Positions 11,071 through 23,031 are shown, counted from the stretch's first letter. The stretch: DNA of 64,000 nt from Dryomyza anilis (GCA_951804985.1 OX638132.1:103158026-103222025); one strand, 5' to 3'. Notes: generated by a model not told the origin, from the letters alone. A program made the numbers and translations.

Positions 11071-12744
11071 GGGCTGTGCGATTAATCAATTAATCAAAAT
11101 CTTGATTAGTTAGAATCCTGATTAATTGATTAATCAACATTTAGATTAATTGAAAATGAATTAACCCAAGAAACATTTATACGGAGCATACGATACACAC
11201 GGAAATACAATACCGTCATTGACGGCATGTTTACGGATCATTGAGCTTGTATCCGTCGTAGCATATACGATTACGCACCGTTAACGTACCGTCAATTCGG
11301 ACGACTCCGTCAGAATTCCGTTTTGCTCCGTATTTCTAAATAACTCCGTAAGATTTGCGTTTTGTTGTAGTCGTTTACGGTACCGTTGAAACGGAGTACT
11401 CCGTAATGTTTCCGTTGAAACGGAGTACTCCGTAGATTTTCCGTTTATACTCCAAGTCAACGGCACCGATTTTCTTCCGTTATTGGTGTACATTTCAATT
11501 CATTTGACTTTGTGAACATGAACAATAAGCTCGGAGGATTAAAGTTGGTGAATGCTTCTCTCGAAGACCAAACAAGATAAGTGAATAACTTATAAATGAA
11601 ATACACTTTTATTCAAAACATCTTTGCAGAATTTACATACATTTTCAGTCCCATATTATGAGAATCTTCGATGGCTTCAAACGTCTTTCAATTCAAAAAG
11701 GACTATATCTAGGAGCTCCTGAAAATGTGGTATAAAGTTTTCGAAAAATGTGCGATGCAAAATTGTCTTGGCTTTTTGGCTGATAAACTTCCATCACTAA
11801 ACATTGCAGCCTACAAAGAGACTCATTCAAGCGTTATGACAACTTGAATCCAGTTAAAGTGATATATCTATTATTGTTTTGGTCTTTGTTGACACGAATT
11901 CGATGATGGAAATACCATGTGGAATTTCAGTAGATTACAAAATTATAAACACCAATTATGTTGTTTGGTAAATTTGTATGATTCATATTCATTTTTATTC
12001 ATAATTAGTTTGTTTCTTGTAAAATAAACATATGCAAGAGGTCATTTTGTATACATTGTATGGTATGAAAACGGTGTTTTTAATCTATTCATTCCGTTTT
12101 TGATACAGATCTACGGTACGTTAACGGACCGTTGAAACGCAATCTCAACGGACTCACTCCGTATTTTGTCCAGAATAGCGGTCCGTTAACGGACCGTCAA
12201 AACGTAATATCAACGGATGCACTCCGTAATTCATCCAGGATGACGGTCCGTTAACGTATCGTCGAAACGTACTCTCAACGGATTCGAAATCCGTTTCGAT
12301 GTTCCTCTTTATCCGTTCACTGGACCGTTTTCGTATCCAGAAAACGGAACGTTTACGGAATCGTATTCCGTATTGCTGTTCCGTATACGGCACCGTTAAC
12401 GGACCGTTTTGTTTCTTGGGAATTTTATTCAATAGCATTTGGTAATTTTTTCAACTTAAATAAAGTTAAAATTTATTTTTAAAATAACTGAAAAATAAAA
12501 GAAAGTGTTCTAAACGTTCAAGAAACATATAGTAAAGTATTTTTAAATACTTTGCGACGCAAATGTTAATTATGCTGATTACTCAATTAATCACAACTTT
12601 GATTAATCAGAATCCTGATTAAGTGATTAATCAAAATCCTGATTAATTGATTAATAAATGTTCTGATTAATCAAAAATCTTGATTAATCAATTAATCAGA
12701 AAATTTATTAATCATATTTGATTAATCGATTAATCGCACAGCCC
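11071..12744. mobile_element. GATTAATC element, complete copy interrupted by another element
   Basis: Begins GGGCTGTGCGATTAATC (11071) and ends GATTAATCGCACAGCCC (12744), a terminal inverted repeat of about 17 bp. The flanks inside both ends are runs of GATTAATC with spacers such as CTGATTAATTG. Position 11165-12420 is occupied by a different element, so the original was only about 420 bp. It is non-coding. Fragments of the family occur at 6727, 7740 and 60134. Confidence 0.7.
11165..12420. mobile_element. Foldback element with GTTAACGGACCGT repeats, nested in the GATTAATC element
   Basis: Termini CCCAAGAAAC and GTTTCTTGGG are perfect inverted repeats. The interior arms are rich in ACCGTTAACGGT/ACGGAGT words. 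The right arm (12112-12310) contains about three tandem units of roughly 65 bp, each with GTCCGTTAACGGACCGT or a variant followed by CTCAACGGA and ACTCCGTA. The middle (11500-12100) is ordinary AT-rich DNA. No transposase frame is present, and I could not confirm a target duplication. Confidence 0.7.
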
Positions 12745-12754
12745 TAATTTTAAC

Positions 12755-13165
12755 TGAAAAATTAAATTTTTAGTAAAATTTGAATTTTTAGTAAAGAATT
12801 AAATTCTTAGTGAAAATTTAATTTTTAGTGAAATATTTAATTTTTAGTGAAATATTTAATTTTTAGAGAAAAGTTATATTTTTAGTGAAAAATTAATTTT
12901 TATTGAAATATTGAATTTTTAATGAAAATTTGAATTTTTAGTGAAAAATTTAATTTTTAGTAAAACTTGAATTTTCAGTGAACAATTTATTTTTAGTGAA
13001 AAATGTAATATTTCGTGTAAAATTTAATTTTTGGTGAAAAATGAATTTTTAGTGAAAATTTGAATATTTAGTGAAAATTGGAATTTATAGTGAAAGTGTG
13101 AACTTTTATTTGTTTTCTTTATATTTGAATTTGCAGTGAAAATTTTAATTATTACTGAAAAATTG
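12755..13165 (+). repeat. 19-bp satellite array 1 (diverged)
   Basis: Head-to-tail, strongly diverged copies of a unit close to GAATTTTTAGTGAAAAATT. The same satellite forms cleaner arrays at 56440 (reverse orientation) and 61618. Each unit is a near-palindrome, AATTTTT-AGTG-AAAAATT. Confidence 0.8.
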
Positions 13166-16060
13166 AATAAAAATAAAAAGTTTAAAGAGAACTGCAACCG
13201 TACATCCGGTTTAAATTGTCGCTTAGTTGGCACAAGAACCGACTGCGCTTTCGTTAAGATTTATATAATTATATCATGACATTTTATTACAAATATTTCT
13301 ATCATGAATTATATTGTGGCTATAAAATGTTTTATAAAATTAATATATGAATAGATTAGAAATAAAATTTATTTTAACAAAACGATTTCTGATATGATTT
13401 AATGCAATTACATCTCTTTTTTATCTATTACGAATTTTAACTTTTGCACTGGTATTTCAATTAGTCGGCTGTGTCTCATGGGTGTATCTTGGTAATGGTG
13501 CAACACTTTGTTGTAGTTGTTGGTGTTGTTATTGTAAACGTTGTGATTATTAGTAGAATTGTCACTCGAGCAATGCCACTGCGACAATTTGTGGCATTTA
13601 AAAAGCAGAGAAAAACTAGTTTTAAATATAGTTAAAAACTCTACAACTGAGAGCTGGGTATACTAAATTGAAGTAAACGTTTGTTACCAGGGTGCAACAA
13701 GGGTGGACTTATTAAATTATGATATAATTATGTGTGAAAGATGTCTTTAAGCTATCTTTTAAATGTCATCGATATCCGAAAGTTATCCGAAATGTTACGA
13801 ACAAAACAGTCTTTTTGTAAAACAAATGATTGAACGGAAAATAATTTTTAGCTTTGTCTGAATGATGTCCTTCGCCTTTTTGCTAACTCTTCGAGTATGC
13901 AAATAAGGTATCATTTCGTAAATGGAATGGGTGAATATTAAACGCGGTAATCTTTACAAGTAGTTCAGAGGCCTTCAAGGGTATAAGAATCATGAAAATA
14001 ACGGCAAAATGAGATAGGCTTGTATTAATTTTTCAGCTTTTTAATAAATTTATACTGACCATTCCAACAGATTTGTATCCCCTTTATTTTAAATGAGCCC
14101 AGACAACATAAGTTCCATTGAATCTACGCCAGCGCGCATGTTGTCAACAGCCGTGCATCAGCAACAAACAATGAAACTGACGCAGTGGAAACGAGCAACA
14201 AATGCGCTACATGCACGCGTGAATAGTTTAACCAGAGCCTCAATTATCTCAATTGCCAGACAATATATCTTCCATGCAGCTACAGCAACAGTCTAATCCT
14301 AGCAAGCAACCGATCCACCGACCGATCTACAGTCCGTCCATCCGCTCTAGCCCTCCTTCGCACTGTTTCGGGCCAAATACAGCAGCCGTCCGCCACTGGC
14401 AGCCTCTATTACTTAACAACTATTCGCATGGCCTTCTGGAATGGCAAACAACTTCATCGTGTTGCTGCTTCACTGAGCTGACGTACACCCCCTCTTTCGT
14501 TCGCTCGATCGATCGAATGGACGAACACACGGTCGATCTTTTGTCCTATTCTAATGGACGCGCATTTAGCATTTCGCAAAGTCTGCGATGGCGGCCAACA
14601 CGACCATGGAACATGGCCAAATCTGGATTGATTCTTTCCGGTTAACATTTTGCGCGAAAAAACGTGAGCAAAGCAATTAATTAGTCGAACACAAAAAGCT
14701 TTTCTTTTTGTTTCTCTTTTTTCTTTCTTTTACTCTTTGTCAGCGCCTGGCCTCCTGTCTTTTGTTTTTGTCTGTTTTCAGAAAAAATTTTAATTGGCAA
14801 TTGTTGTGCGCTCCGCATGGTCATAAAAATTCCAACAGCACCAGTCATCAAATGCATCGCGTATCAAGGGTTTACGAAATTTTGAGATTTCGGGATTCCG
14901 GGATTTGTAGCCAAAAATTGTGAAATTTAATTTGAGTTGTGTGATTAATACACCATAATAACTGAAGAGAATTGGTGCAGTTTGGTGTGATTATAACCGG
15001 TAGAAAATTGGAGTAGTCCCTTTGAACGACACGTAAACAGCTCCAACATCACTGGAAACAAACGAAGTGCTTTCGAAATTTGAATATAACGAAATACAAA
15101 AGGAAACGTGTGATTTGACGTTACGTTCATGGTCCGTAATCGTTTTAGACGGTAAAAATTATTCTTGGGTTATAATATATCCGTTAGTCTGCTAAAAATT
15201 CTTATTTTATAGCGGTACTATATACCAAAACCTTAACACGGATCCTCTTATATATACAAAAACACTATTGTTCCTTAAATGCACAAAATCCACCTAAATC
15301 CACGAAACACCTAATCGAATCTTCCTCGATCGTTTGTTCATTGAATACACAAAATCCCAAAATTCCCAGATTTAACTTCGCTAGTGAAACCCCTAATCAA
15401 ATCTCCCTCGATCGATGAATCAATGGTTTTGCGACTGTAGATCTTTTGCCAACTTTGCTTTAATTTGGCAGCACTGCCGTCTTACATGTTGCTACTGATT
15501 TGCTGACTAAATAGTTTTGTGCATCGATCAATGACAGATTTAGAGCTGCCGCCGCTAATAGCATCAGATAAGCGTTGCATCGACAGTAGCTACGATAGGA
15601 GCCACTTCGAGTCACTGCAAGTTGGAATTGTGCCCCCCGTTCAATTGGAGGCGACTGACATGAGAGTTCGCTCATGATCGCTTACTTTGAATCACTTTTA
15701 TCTGTCAGTGCAAATCTTACATCTATTCTTCGTTGCAAGAATCGGCGGTTCATACTGTCGATCGCACAGGTTTGTCTATAAATTTGCACACAACATGAAC
15801 AAATAGTCGAGAAACGAGATAAATTGTCGTAACTTCTTTGTTGAGTGGAGACGAGTTGAGCAGAGTTGATGCAGATGGCGATGAAAACAGCGACATCGTC
15901 GTTAGAAAGTTGCTGATCTTCATTGATGGCTTTGGCCAAAGACGGTCGGTTTTTTAATGAATTTGAAAATTTCGCCAAATGTCTGTATATTTTTTTTAGC
16001 CTTGAAAAAATTATAAAAATATTTGTGAATTTTTTGCGGTTTTTGTACAGCTTTCTTAAC
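13166..16060. other. Intergenic DNA, no confirmed gene
   Basis: A GC-richer segment at 14090-14640 holds overlapping open frames on both strands, none with recognisable protein features. An imperfect duplication (CCTAATCRAATCTYCCTCGATCG) lies at about 15311 and 15389. The minus-strand open frames at 15460-15675 and 15682-15978 look like chance frames. Confidence 0.4.
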
Positions 16061-16132
16061 GGTTCTATGGTGTAATGGTTAGCACTCTGGACTTTGAATC
16101 CAGCGATCCGAGTTCAAATCTCGGTAGAACCT
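16061..16132 (+). tRNA. tRNA-Gln (anticodon TTG)
   Basis: A 72-base cloverleaf without intron. Acceptor GGTTCTA pairs with TAGAACC, the discriminator is T, anticodon stem CTGGA/TCCAG encloses loop CTTTGAA with anticodon TTG at positions 34-36, and T-arm CCGAG/CTCGG has loop TTCAAAT. Internal box A (TGGTGTAATGG) and box B (GAGTTCAAATC) are present. It reads CAA codons. CCA is not encoded, as expected for a eukaryote. The T-runs downstream are short (TTT, then TTTT at 16141), the weakest terminator context of the five copies. Confidence 0.95.
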
Positions 16133-17481
16133 TTATTGTATTTTGGTTTTGTATTTTGAAAAACTTTTAAATGCATAAAGTATGAGCAAATATTTCAGAC
16201 ACAACTGTTAATTTATCCATACATACAATTTTTAATTTGAATTAATACAAAAAAATGATATTTAGCTTTTTTCTTGTATTTTTTTCATATGACAAATATT
16301 AGATAGCTACTATAAATAGCTACTAGAAAATATATGTTGGACAAATTACGTATAATTGAGATTATTTTAAACATGTTTTTTGATTTTCATTATTCTAGAA
16401 TTCAATTTTACAATTTAAAATAAACGTATTTCCCTCGAATTCATTCTGTGAAATCTTTTTTCATATATTATAATTTCGATTAAATATTATTTTGAGAATA
16501 TGCTCGATAATGGCATTCCCATTAATAAACAACAAATTAATATTAATGAAGGGATTATGAACGTTTTTGTAAAATCAAGTCTAATTTATCGGTAATGCAG
16601 TGTTAACTTTTAAATTTTGCAAATCTTAAGTATGCAATAAAAATAAGGATACTTTAAATATGCAAAATGATATTTTCAGATTACAGGCATAAGTATTTTT
16701 TACTAAAAATTGTAAAAGAGTCGAATTGGTTCACAGGACATATTTTAAAAAGTAGGTCAATTAGAAAAAACTTAGTTCAGATCCAATTATCTTAAAAACT
16801 TTTTGAAATATTAGCATGCAAAAACTTAGTTCAGATCCAATTATCTTAAAAACTTTTTGAAATATTAGCATGCATTAGTATATTAAAATTAGTGTAGACG
16901 AGTAAAAGAAAAATGACGTTTAAGTTTTTTTTTCTTAAATTATTTTTTCACAGAACTATATTTTTTTATTCTAAGTAGTTGGTCAGAACGGCTTAAAAAT
17001 ACTTTTGCAATTTTCTCAAAAACGTTACGTAGTAGAAAAAACTTGAGTATGCAGTCAAACTCATCACCACTCAGCGAATTATATAGAAATGATGTATAGG
17101 ATGTCCATGGCTAAAATCGTGTTGGGCAGAGTAATTATTAACCGACAAATTTAGTATAGACTTTAAATTAAGACAAACACCCTAAATGTGTTATAAATAA
17201 TTTTATTCTAATACAAATCCTGAATAAAAATAATATAAAAGAAAGATTCAAAAAAAGAAAAGAAAAGATTTATTTTTGTATTCTGTCTGTATTATAAGAA
17301 AGTCATCAACATTAACCGTTGAATTTATTTTCTCTTCTTGTAAGCTAAATTTAGCTTGACCGACAATTTCGGCGATCATTTTATTTATAAACAAATTTTT
17401 GATGATGCGGCCAGACATTGCCATTATCGGCTGTCACTGCGCTGTCAGTGGTGTCGGTAATTGGCGCGCGGTCGGCTATGC
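16133..17481. other. AT-rich intergenic DNA with a 54-bp tandem duplication
   Basis: Positions 16766-16819 and 16820-16873 are two identical 54-bp copies (start AAAAACTTAGTTCAG, end TTAGCATGC). Their identity indicates a recent duplication. Nothing else is recognised. Confidence 0.7.
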
Positions 17482-17553
17482 GGTTCTATGGTGTAATGGT
17501 TAGCACTCTGGACTTTGAATCCAGCGATCCGAGTTCAAATCTCGGTAGAACCA
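17482..17553 (+). tRNA. tRNA-Gln (anticodon TTG)
   Basis: The 71 bases before the discriminator are identical to the copy at 16061. Here the discriminator is A instead of T. An uninterrupted T-run begins about 10 bases downstream and fits Pol III termination. It shares no obvious upstream flank with the other copies. Confidence 0.94.
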
Positions 17554-17872
17554 TTGATATATTTTTTTTTTATATTTTTTAATATTTGTATATTTAAATT
17601 TTACGAATAAATTAACATTTTATAGGATACATCATAATAACAATAAAAATGTGTGTAAAGTGCTATTGAACTTTGTAGAATTTGAAAGCAAATTTCCGGC
17701 ATATTTTAGAGACATTCTGAAAATCTGCAGTATTTTTACAATTTGAGATAGGGTCGGGATTAACAGGAGTACCTATGTCTACCATGATTATTTCTTCTAA
17801 TCGAGTGACACGGCTTTTGTGCCATATCTCCCATACCCACCTTCTTGATTTTGAATAGTTAATCGCAACCCG

Positions 17873-17951
17873 AACAAACGTTCCGGTGCCGCATACGGAA
17901 TAGAAAGGGTACAACAAACGTTCCGGTGCCGCATACGGAATAGAAAGGTAC
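17873..17951. repeat. 40-bp tandem duplication
   Basis: Two near-identical copies (17873-17912 and 17913-17951) beginning AACAAACGTTCCGGTGCC. They differ by a one-base indel in the GGGTAC/GGTAC stretch. A local replication-type duplication. Confidence 0.75.
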
Positions 17952-17954
17952 AAA

Positions 17955-18053
17955 TATTGAGCTCATTGATCAAAAATTGAAAGATTTTTGTAAATGAACA
18001 ATTGGCATTTCGAAAATGTTGTTAGTGAGTTTTTGTTCTACAACGACGATTTA
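17955..18053 (-). repeat. Fragment of the TCGTCGTTGTAGAA MITE
   Basis: The right end reads GTTCTACAACGACGAT, and the inner part TTTTTGTAAATGAACAATTGGCATTTCGAAAATG follows the arm of the complete element at 60384. Only one arm is present. The feature is non-coding. Confidence 0.6.
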
Positions 18054-18249
18054 TGGTTCATCAAAAGAAATTCGTTTTTTTTTTTTATAAAATTCTTTTT
18101 TTTTTAATGCTGTTCTGTACATTCTACAAAAACACGTAATTTTTTTTCTCTTGGTTTCATGATTGGCTTAAAAGTTCTAACAAATTTAGAAAAGTTTTCA
18201 ATTCAAAGTATAAAGTGACCAAAATATATAGTTTTGCATTTCCCAAAGT

Positions 18250-19965
18250 TTATATCAACGAGCCCAAAATATCATCAATTGTATCGTTCGCCTTTTTCTG
18301 ATTCACTTGAGTAATGCCGGTCGGCGTTGCAATGGGCTGTTGCTTTTTGGCCGTTCGTGGCGGCACTACAGGCGGTGCTGGTTTAGCATTTTGTAGCTTC
18401 GTCTCCGACGGCCGCTTTGTCTCCGACTGCATCTTCGTTGACGACGGCCGCTTTGTCTCCGACTGCATCTTGGTCGCTGACAACCGCTGCACCTTCGTTG
18501 CCGACTGACGCTTTTGGGGCTTTGCTGCCGTCTTCGATTTTATTTCCGTCTGCGGTTTCGTCTCAGACTTTTGCTGCGACACCACCGAATTAATACTGAG
18601 CCGCTGTTTGTGCTCTTCGACGAGCGCAATGCTCGATACCGGATGCTCGGACACACTTGTTTCCTCCACCAGGTAGTAACGCACATTCACGCGGCAGCCG
18701 TCAAACTGCACGGTTGGCACACGTTGCCTAATGTCAAAGTTCGACAAGCCAGTCAAAGTGTCACCGTCCTCATCTTGCTGCTCTTCGACATCCTCCTCCT
18801 CAATCTTCGCCTCGAATTCTTCGTCCACGGACTCAATCTCATCGTCATAGCCCGACGAACCGTCTTCGATGGCGCACTCGCACAAATCCTCGCAGTCACA
18901 CTCACAGTCGGAGTCACAGGTCAACTGGCTGGCGGCATCGCAGTCCACTGGACATTGATGGTCCTCGGGTATCGTGATGCACGGATCTGAGCGTTTAGTC
19001 TTCGAGTCGTCGCGTATCCAGCGACATGTGAACGGGCCTTGACTGCACTCGGCGGACAGCACACCGGTGTCTCGGTCGACGTCGCAATCGCAGATCAGCC
19101 GCGGACAGTTGCACTTAAAGCAGCGCGGCAGATTTAGATCGGGATTTTTCGGTGGCGGCGTGCAGATCGTGGCTACTGGTAACTCAACCTCGCCCTTGGT
19201 AACGAACGGACAGGTGTTATCGCTTGTCGAAGAATCCGATGCTGTCGATGGTGTTGCAAATGCCGGTTGTATGGCAGTCGCACTTTTGTAGAAGACCAGG
19301 TTGCAGGCATTGGACTGCTTCGTTGATTCGCGCTTCGTCTCCTGCTTGCTGCACTCTTTGCAGGCGCAATCGCTGTAGGTCTGCAGCGGATAGACGCGCT
19401 GCTGCAGCCGATCGTAGAGCCGCTTGTAGACACAGCGTATCTGCGACTCGTAGGTCTTTTGCGCAGTGTAGAACATGCCCTCGTAGCTGGCGAAGATCTG
19501 GGCGGTGCGCTTGGCCGCGTGCACCCACAGACACTCCTGCGAGTGAAGCGCCTCCGCTTCCATGGCGCGATTCTTGATGCCGCCCTGATAGCTGCCGTGA
19601 TAGAAGGCCTTGAAGGCACGCTTAATGATCGAGTAGGTCAGCTGAGCCTCCATGCGACTCATGAGACACTTTCGGCCCAATTCGTGTATGAGATCCTCCT
19701 TGCAGAGGCGCTTGTGCGGCACCGCGTCGACGCGATGTCGTATCTCGTCGTAGTGCAGAAACGCATAGACGACGACCTCGATGGCGGCCTTTGTCTTGCA
19801 CTGATGAATGCCGCAGATGTTCATGACCTCGGAGAGCGCCGAGGCGATGTCGTTGATGTTGTCCATGAAGTAGACGCAGGAGGCGGATTTGCGCGGACAG
19901 GTGCATTGGGGCGGCTGTTGGGCGCAGGCGCACTTGTAGTTGGCGAGAAACTTTTGAGGTTGCAT
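18250..19965 (-). CDS. Cysteine-rich orphan protein, intronless, 571 aa
   Basis: A single uninterrupted frame from ATG at 19965 to TAA at 18250, GC-richer than its surroundings, so almost certainly a real gene. I do not recognise the family. Residues 1-35 contain the cysteines CACAQQPPQCTCP. Residues 36-195 look alpha-helical with basic and aromatic residues. Residues 282-364 are dense in Cys and Asp (CFKCNCPRLICDCD, then CDSDCECDCEDLCEC) and may bind metal. Residues 365-402 are acidic. Residues 464-526 are Ser/Thr/Lys-rich with short tandem repeats (SATKMQ, SETKRPS). PAPPVVPPR (529-537) resembles an SH3 ligand. There is no signal peptide or membrane segment. The next Met is at residue 34, after the first Cys cluster, so the first Met is preferred. 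Intronless Cys-rich fly genes are often testis-expressed, which is only a guess here. Confidence 0.85.
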   Translation of the reverse strand: MQPQKFLANYKCACAQQPPQCTCPRKSASCVYFMDNINDIASALSEVMNICGIHQCKTKAAIEVVVYAFLHYDEIRHRVDAVPHKRLCKEDLIHELGRKCLMSRMEAQLTYSIIKRAFKAFYHGSYQGGIKNRAMEAEALHSQECLWVHAAKRTAQIFASYEGMFYTAQKTYESQIRCVYKRLYDRLQQRVYPLQTYSDCACKECSKQETKRESTKQSNACNLVFYKSATAIQPAFATPSTASDSSTSDNTCPFVTKGEVELPVATICTPPPKNPDLNLPRCFKCNCPRLICDCDVDRDTGVLSAECSQGPFTCRWIRDDSKTKRSDPCITIPEDHQCPVDCDAASQLTCDSDCECDCEDLCECAIEDGSSGYDDEIESVDEEFEAKIEEEDVEEQQDEDGDTLTGLSNFDIRQRVPTVQFDGCRVNVRYYLVEETSVSEHPVSSIALVEEHKQRLSINSVVSQQKSETKPQTEIKSKTAAKPQKRQSATKVQRLSATKMQSETKRPSSTKMQSETKRPSETKLQNAKPAPPVVPPRTAKKQQPIATPTGITQVNQKKANDTIDDILGSLI

Positions 19966-20213
19966 TGTTCAATGAAGTTTGTTGGTTGTTTTTTTTTTTG
20001 TATTTTCAAAAAAAAAGTAGAATTTAAATTGTGTGTATTTGAAGCACGTAAATTTTGTTGTTGTTTCTGTTGTAAAATTTTAACAGAATTTTCAAGGAAA
20101 ATTGACAGCTTTTAAAAAAATATATATCTTTTATATCAGTTCTTTTTGTTTGTGACTCTATTTGGTAAAAGTGCTATGTGATGGAGGGAAATTGGCGGTG
20201 CGAACCATGTAGC

Positions 20214-20285
20214 GGTTCTATGGTGTAATGGTTAGCACTTTGGACTCTGAATCCAGCGATCCGAGTTCAAATCTCGGTAGAACCT
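20214..20285 (+). tRNA. tRNA-Gln (anticodon CTG)
   Basis: Differs from the TTG copies at two positions only: base 27 (T instead of C, giving a T-G wobble with base 43) and base 34 (C), which makes the anticodon CTG. It reads CAG codons. The 3' flank CCTAAGG is shared with the CTG copy at 22960, and a T-run follows within about 10 bases. It lies 249 bp upstream of the orphan gene start, in divergent orientation. Confidence 0.94.
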
Positions 20286-20451
20286 AAGGGACTTTTTTTT
20301 ATATATTTTTATTTCGTTGTTTTTCCACCAACATGATCATTAGCATGACGCAGACCAGCTGTAAATAAATAATTATTGGGACAAAACTAAAAAGCTGTAG
20401 GTATTGAAATTTAAAATGTGACATATAAAATATGTTCCACAAAAAACCTAC

Positions 20452-20880
20452 ACTCAGGGAAAAAATAATGTAAATTTAAACAGAAATTAAACAGATTTCA
20501 TGTTGTTTTTTTTCAAACAGATTCATAGTGTTATTTTTAAACAAGATACAGGAATTTAGCATGATTTCATAATGTTGATTATTAACAGTACAAACTGTTA
20601 ACTGAACATGAATTATCGGTTTGATTCACCATGCTATATTTTTAATGTAACAGTTTTATAATGTTAGATTTACATTTGATAACTTTTTAGAATAACTCGA
20701 TGTCTTGTTAAATTAAAATTGCAAAATGTTAATTTGACATGATTCATCGCTTTGTTTTACCTTTTTGTAGTTTTAATTTAATAGTATCATGATGTTAAAA
20801 TTACATGATAAACCGTGTTAAATTAACATTAATACTCTCGCTATATTAACATGTTCCCATTGTTTACCTCAATATAGAAA
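20452..20880. repeat. AT-rich element built of TTAACATG / GTTAAATTAACA words
   Basis: Starts near TACACTCAGGGAAAAAATAATG and consists of repeated AACAGATT, AACATGA and GTTAAATTAACAT-type words in both orientations, ending near TTAACATGTTCCC. No coding capacity. The boundaries are approximate, and target duplications could not be identified. Confidence 0.4.
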
Positions 20881-21683
20881 TATTAAATAAAATGAAATTT
20901 GGTAATTAATTAATTATTTATTATTATAAAATATACAACAATTAATAAAATTTACTTGGGTTGATAATACTTGATTTACATGGTCAGTGGATCAAAAATT
21001 AAGTAGAAACTTAAACTCCTTCACGCCTGGTTTACACGATATGAGGTACGAAAAGATTCAAAGGATATCCAATGTATTTCCTCATTTTATAGCGGGGTGG
21101 TTCGTTGTGCGTTTCTGACGTCTAAGAGGTGATTGTGGGGAGAATATTGTGAGTTTGTATCATATAATATTACCACCATTTTTAATGGATTTCTCATATT
21201 AAATCTCGTTAAGGAGTTATAACAAGTAGAAGAAGTCAGAAATCTATCGTAATGTCTTTGGAGAAAATATTCGTCTGTAAAAACAATAAAATTCCCGAAC
21301 ACGTACCGTTTCTGAAGTGTAGGTCTAATAATAACCAATATTAGTCCTTACATAAATTTTGAATTGAGTATTCTTGGAAATATATTTACAATAATGTTGG
21401 TGCAGTGAATATTATAGCAAATCTTGATTAGAATTATAGAGCTGATTCGGTATTTTGATATTGGATCTAGTTTATGTGTGATCGGGCATTGTGACCTATG
21501 ACACCTCTACTTATGTTAATATCTCATATAACACAAACATCTGTGTGTGAATTTTACTTTATACTGGCCGAAGTGAACTGTATTTAAATTAATGAAACTT
21601 TACAATAAATAACACATTTTGTTAATACAAAATATTTTACTTTGTGAAATTAATTTTTATGCATTTTGACTTGTTTAAATGTA
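20881..21683. other. AT-rich intergenic DNA
   Basis: No gene or repeat recognised. The minus-strand open frame at 21087-21338 has no protein-like features. Confidence 0.35.
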
Positions 21684-22580
21684 ATGCCAAAGGGGCTAAT
21701 GTGCATTTTTAAAAATGTTGGGAAATCAAAATTTAAAATTTGTAAAATATTTTTTTTTTAATTTTTTTCCGTTATTTTGGTTTATTCATCAAGTATTATA
21801 ACGTATATAAAATATCTCTGGATTTGGACAACTTACTGAATTATAAATATGGATTATGGGAGGCTATATCTTGACCACAACACAAACATTTTTGTTTTTT
21901 ATGCTATAATTTTTTATTAGCGCAAGATAAAATAGTCATGTTAAGGCATTAAGTAATTGTTTGTTTTTAAAAAACCTAACGATCTATTTGCATCATTATT
22001 TAAAAATACTTTTCCAAACATTTATTTGAAATTTGTTATTTTCAGGAGAAATGTTTGGCAAAATATTTTAAATAATGATGCAAATCGATAGATGTTTAAA
22101 AAAAAAACAATTTGCAACGAAGTAATTTTTGTTTGCTATAACTCTTTATTGGTGCAAGATAAAATAGTGATGTGACAGCATTTATTGTTTGTTTTCAAAG
22201 CACCTAACGATTGGAATCATTTTTTAAAAAATATTTTGCCAAACATCTCTCTTGCAAATGAAAAAATTCAAAAAAATCATGTTAAAATAATGATGATCGG
22301 TAGGTGCTTTAAAAACAAACAATTAATACCTTTACACCACTATTTTATCTTATACCAATAAAAAGTTATGGCAAAAAAACGAAAAGATTCGCCCTTTTGG
22401 CATGACAACATTTTCAATTTTTCGAATTCGCATTTTTGGTTTTGACTTTTGCGGCTAGAAATATCCAACAAAACCCCACACAGTTTTGGCACAGTATACT
22501 TGATGAAAAACTAAATACATTCAAAAATGTAAAAAAACGCAAATGTCAAAAATTACACATTCGCCCCTTTGGCATGATAG
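21684..22580. repeat. Foldback/MITE family A, copy 2 (complete)
   Basis: Left end ATGCCAAAGGGGCTAATGTG and right end CACATTCGCCCCTTTGGCAT are near-perfect inverted termini. The interior alternates direct and inverted units with AAAGCACCTAACGATTG, TAGGTGCTTTAAAAACAAAC and TTATTTAAAAATA. This is the most complete of three copies (1, 21684, 58573). No protein is encoded. Confidence 0.75.
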
Positions 22581-22959
22581 TGACGATAAGATTGATAATA
22601 ACATGCATATTATTTTTGGTCACATTATTTTATACATATAAAAAAAAAATAGAATTATTATTTAGAGTTAAAATTTAAAAGTTATCGTTGATTAGTGAGT
22701 GCTGCCAATGTTACTATTATATTTTTAAAATTCTATTAATAAATTTATTTCCGACTTATTTTAAAACATATGGAATATTTACATTTCATTTATATCACAA
22801 CTCTTAATATATACAAAATATATAATTACAACTACTTTTTTGTACCAACAGCAGATCGTTTGTCAAAAATATTTAATTACGCACCCAAAATTTGTTGTTA
22901 ATTTACATAACGAATATGCGCACTGCTCATAGCGAACATTTAGCATCCAACACTCAACC

Positions 22960-23031
22960 GGTTCTATGGTGTAATGGTTAGCACTTTGGACTCTGAATCC
23001 AGCGATCCGAGTTCAAATCTCGGTAGAACCT
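22960..23031 (+). tRNA. tRNA-Gln (anticodon CTG)
   Basis: Identical to the CTG copy at 20214, including the first bases after the gene (TAAGG). This suggests the pair arose by local duplication with some flank. A long T-run about 15 bases downstream would terminate Pol III. Confidence 0.94.

Noticed and set aside
15460..15978. Two adjacent minus-strand frames of 71 and 98 codons near tRNA-Gln
   Set aside because: Different frames, no splice sites that join them, no recognisable domain, ordinary composition.
19459..20115. Long plus-strand open frame (218 codons) opposite the orphan gene
   Set aside because: It is antisense to the well-supported gene at 18250-19965 and owes its length to that gene's codon pattern. 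It runs past the gene start into AT-rich sequence with poly-Phe/Cys composition.
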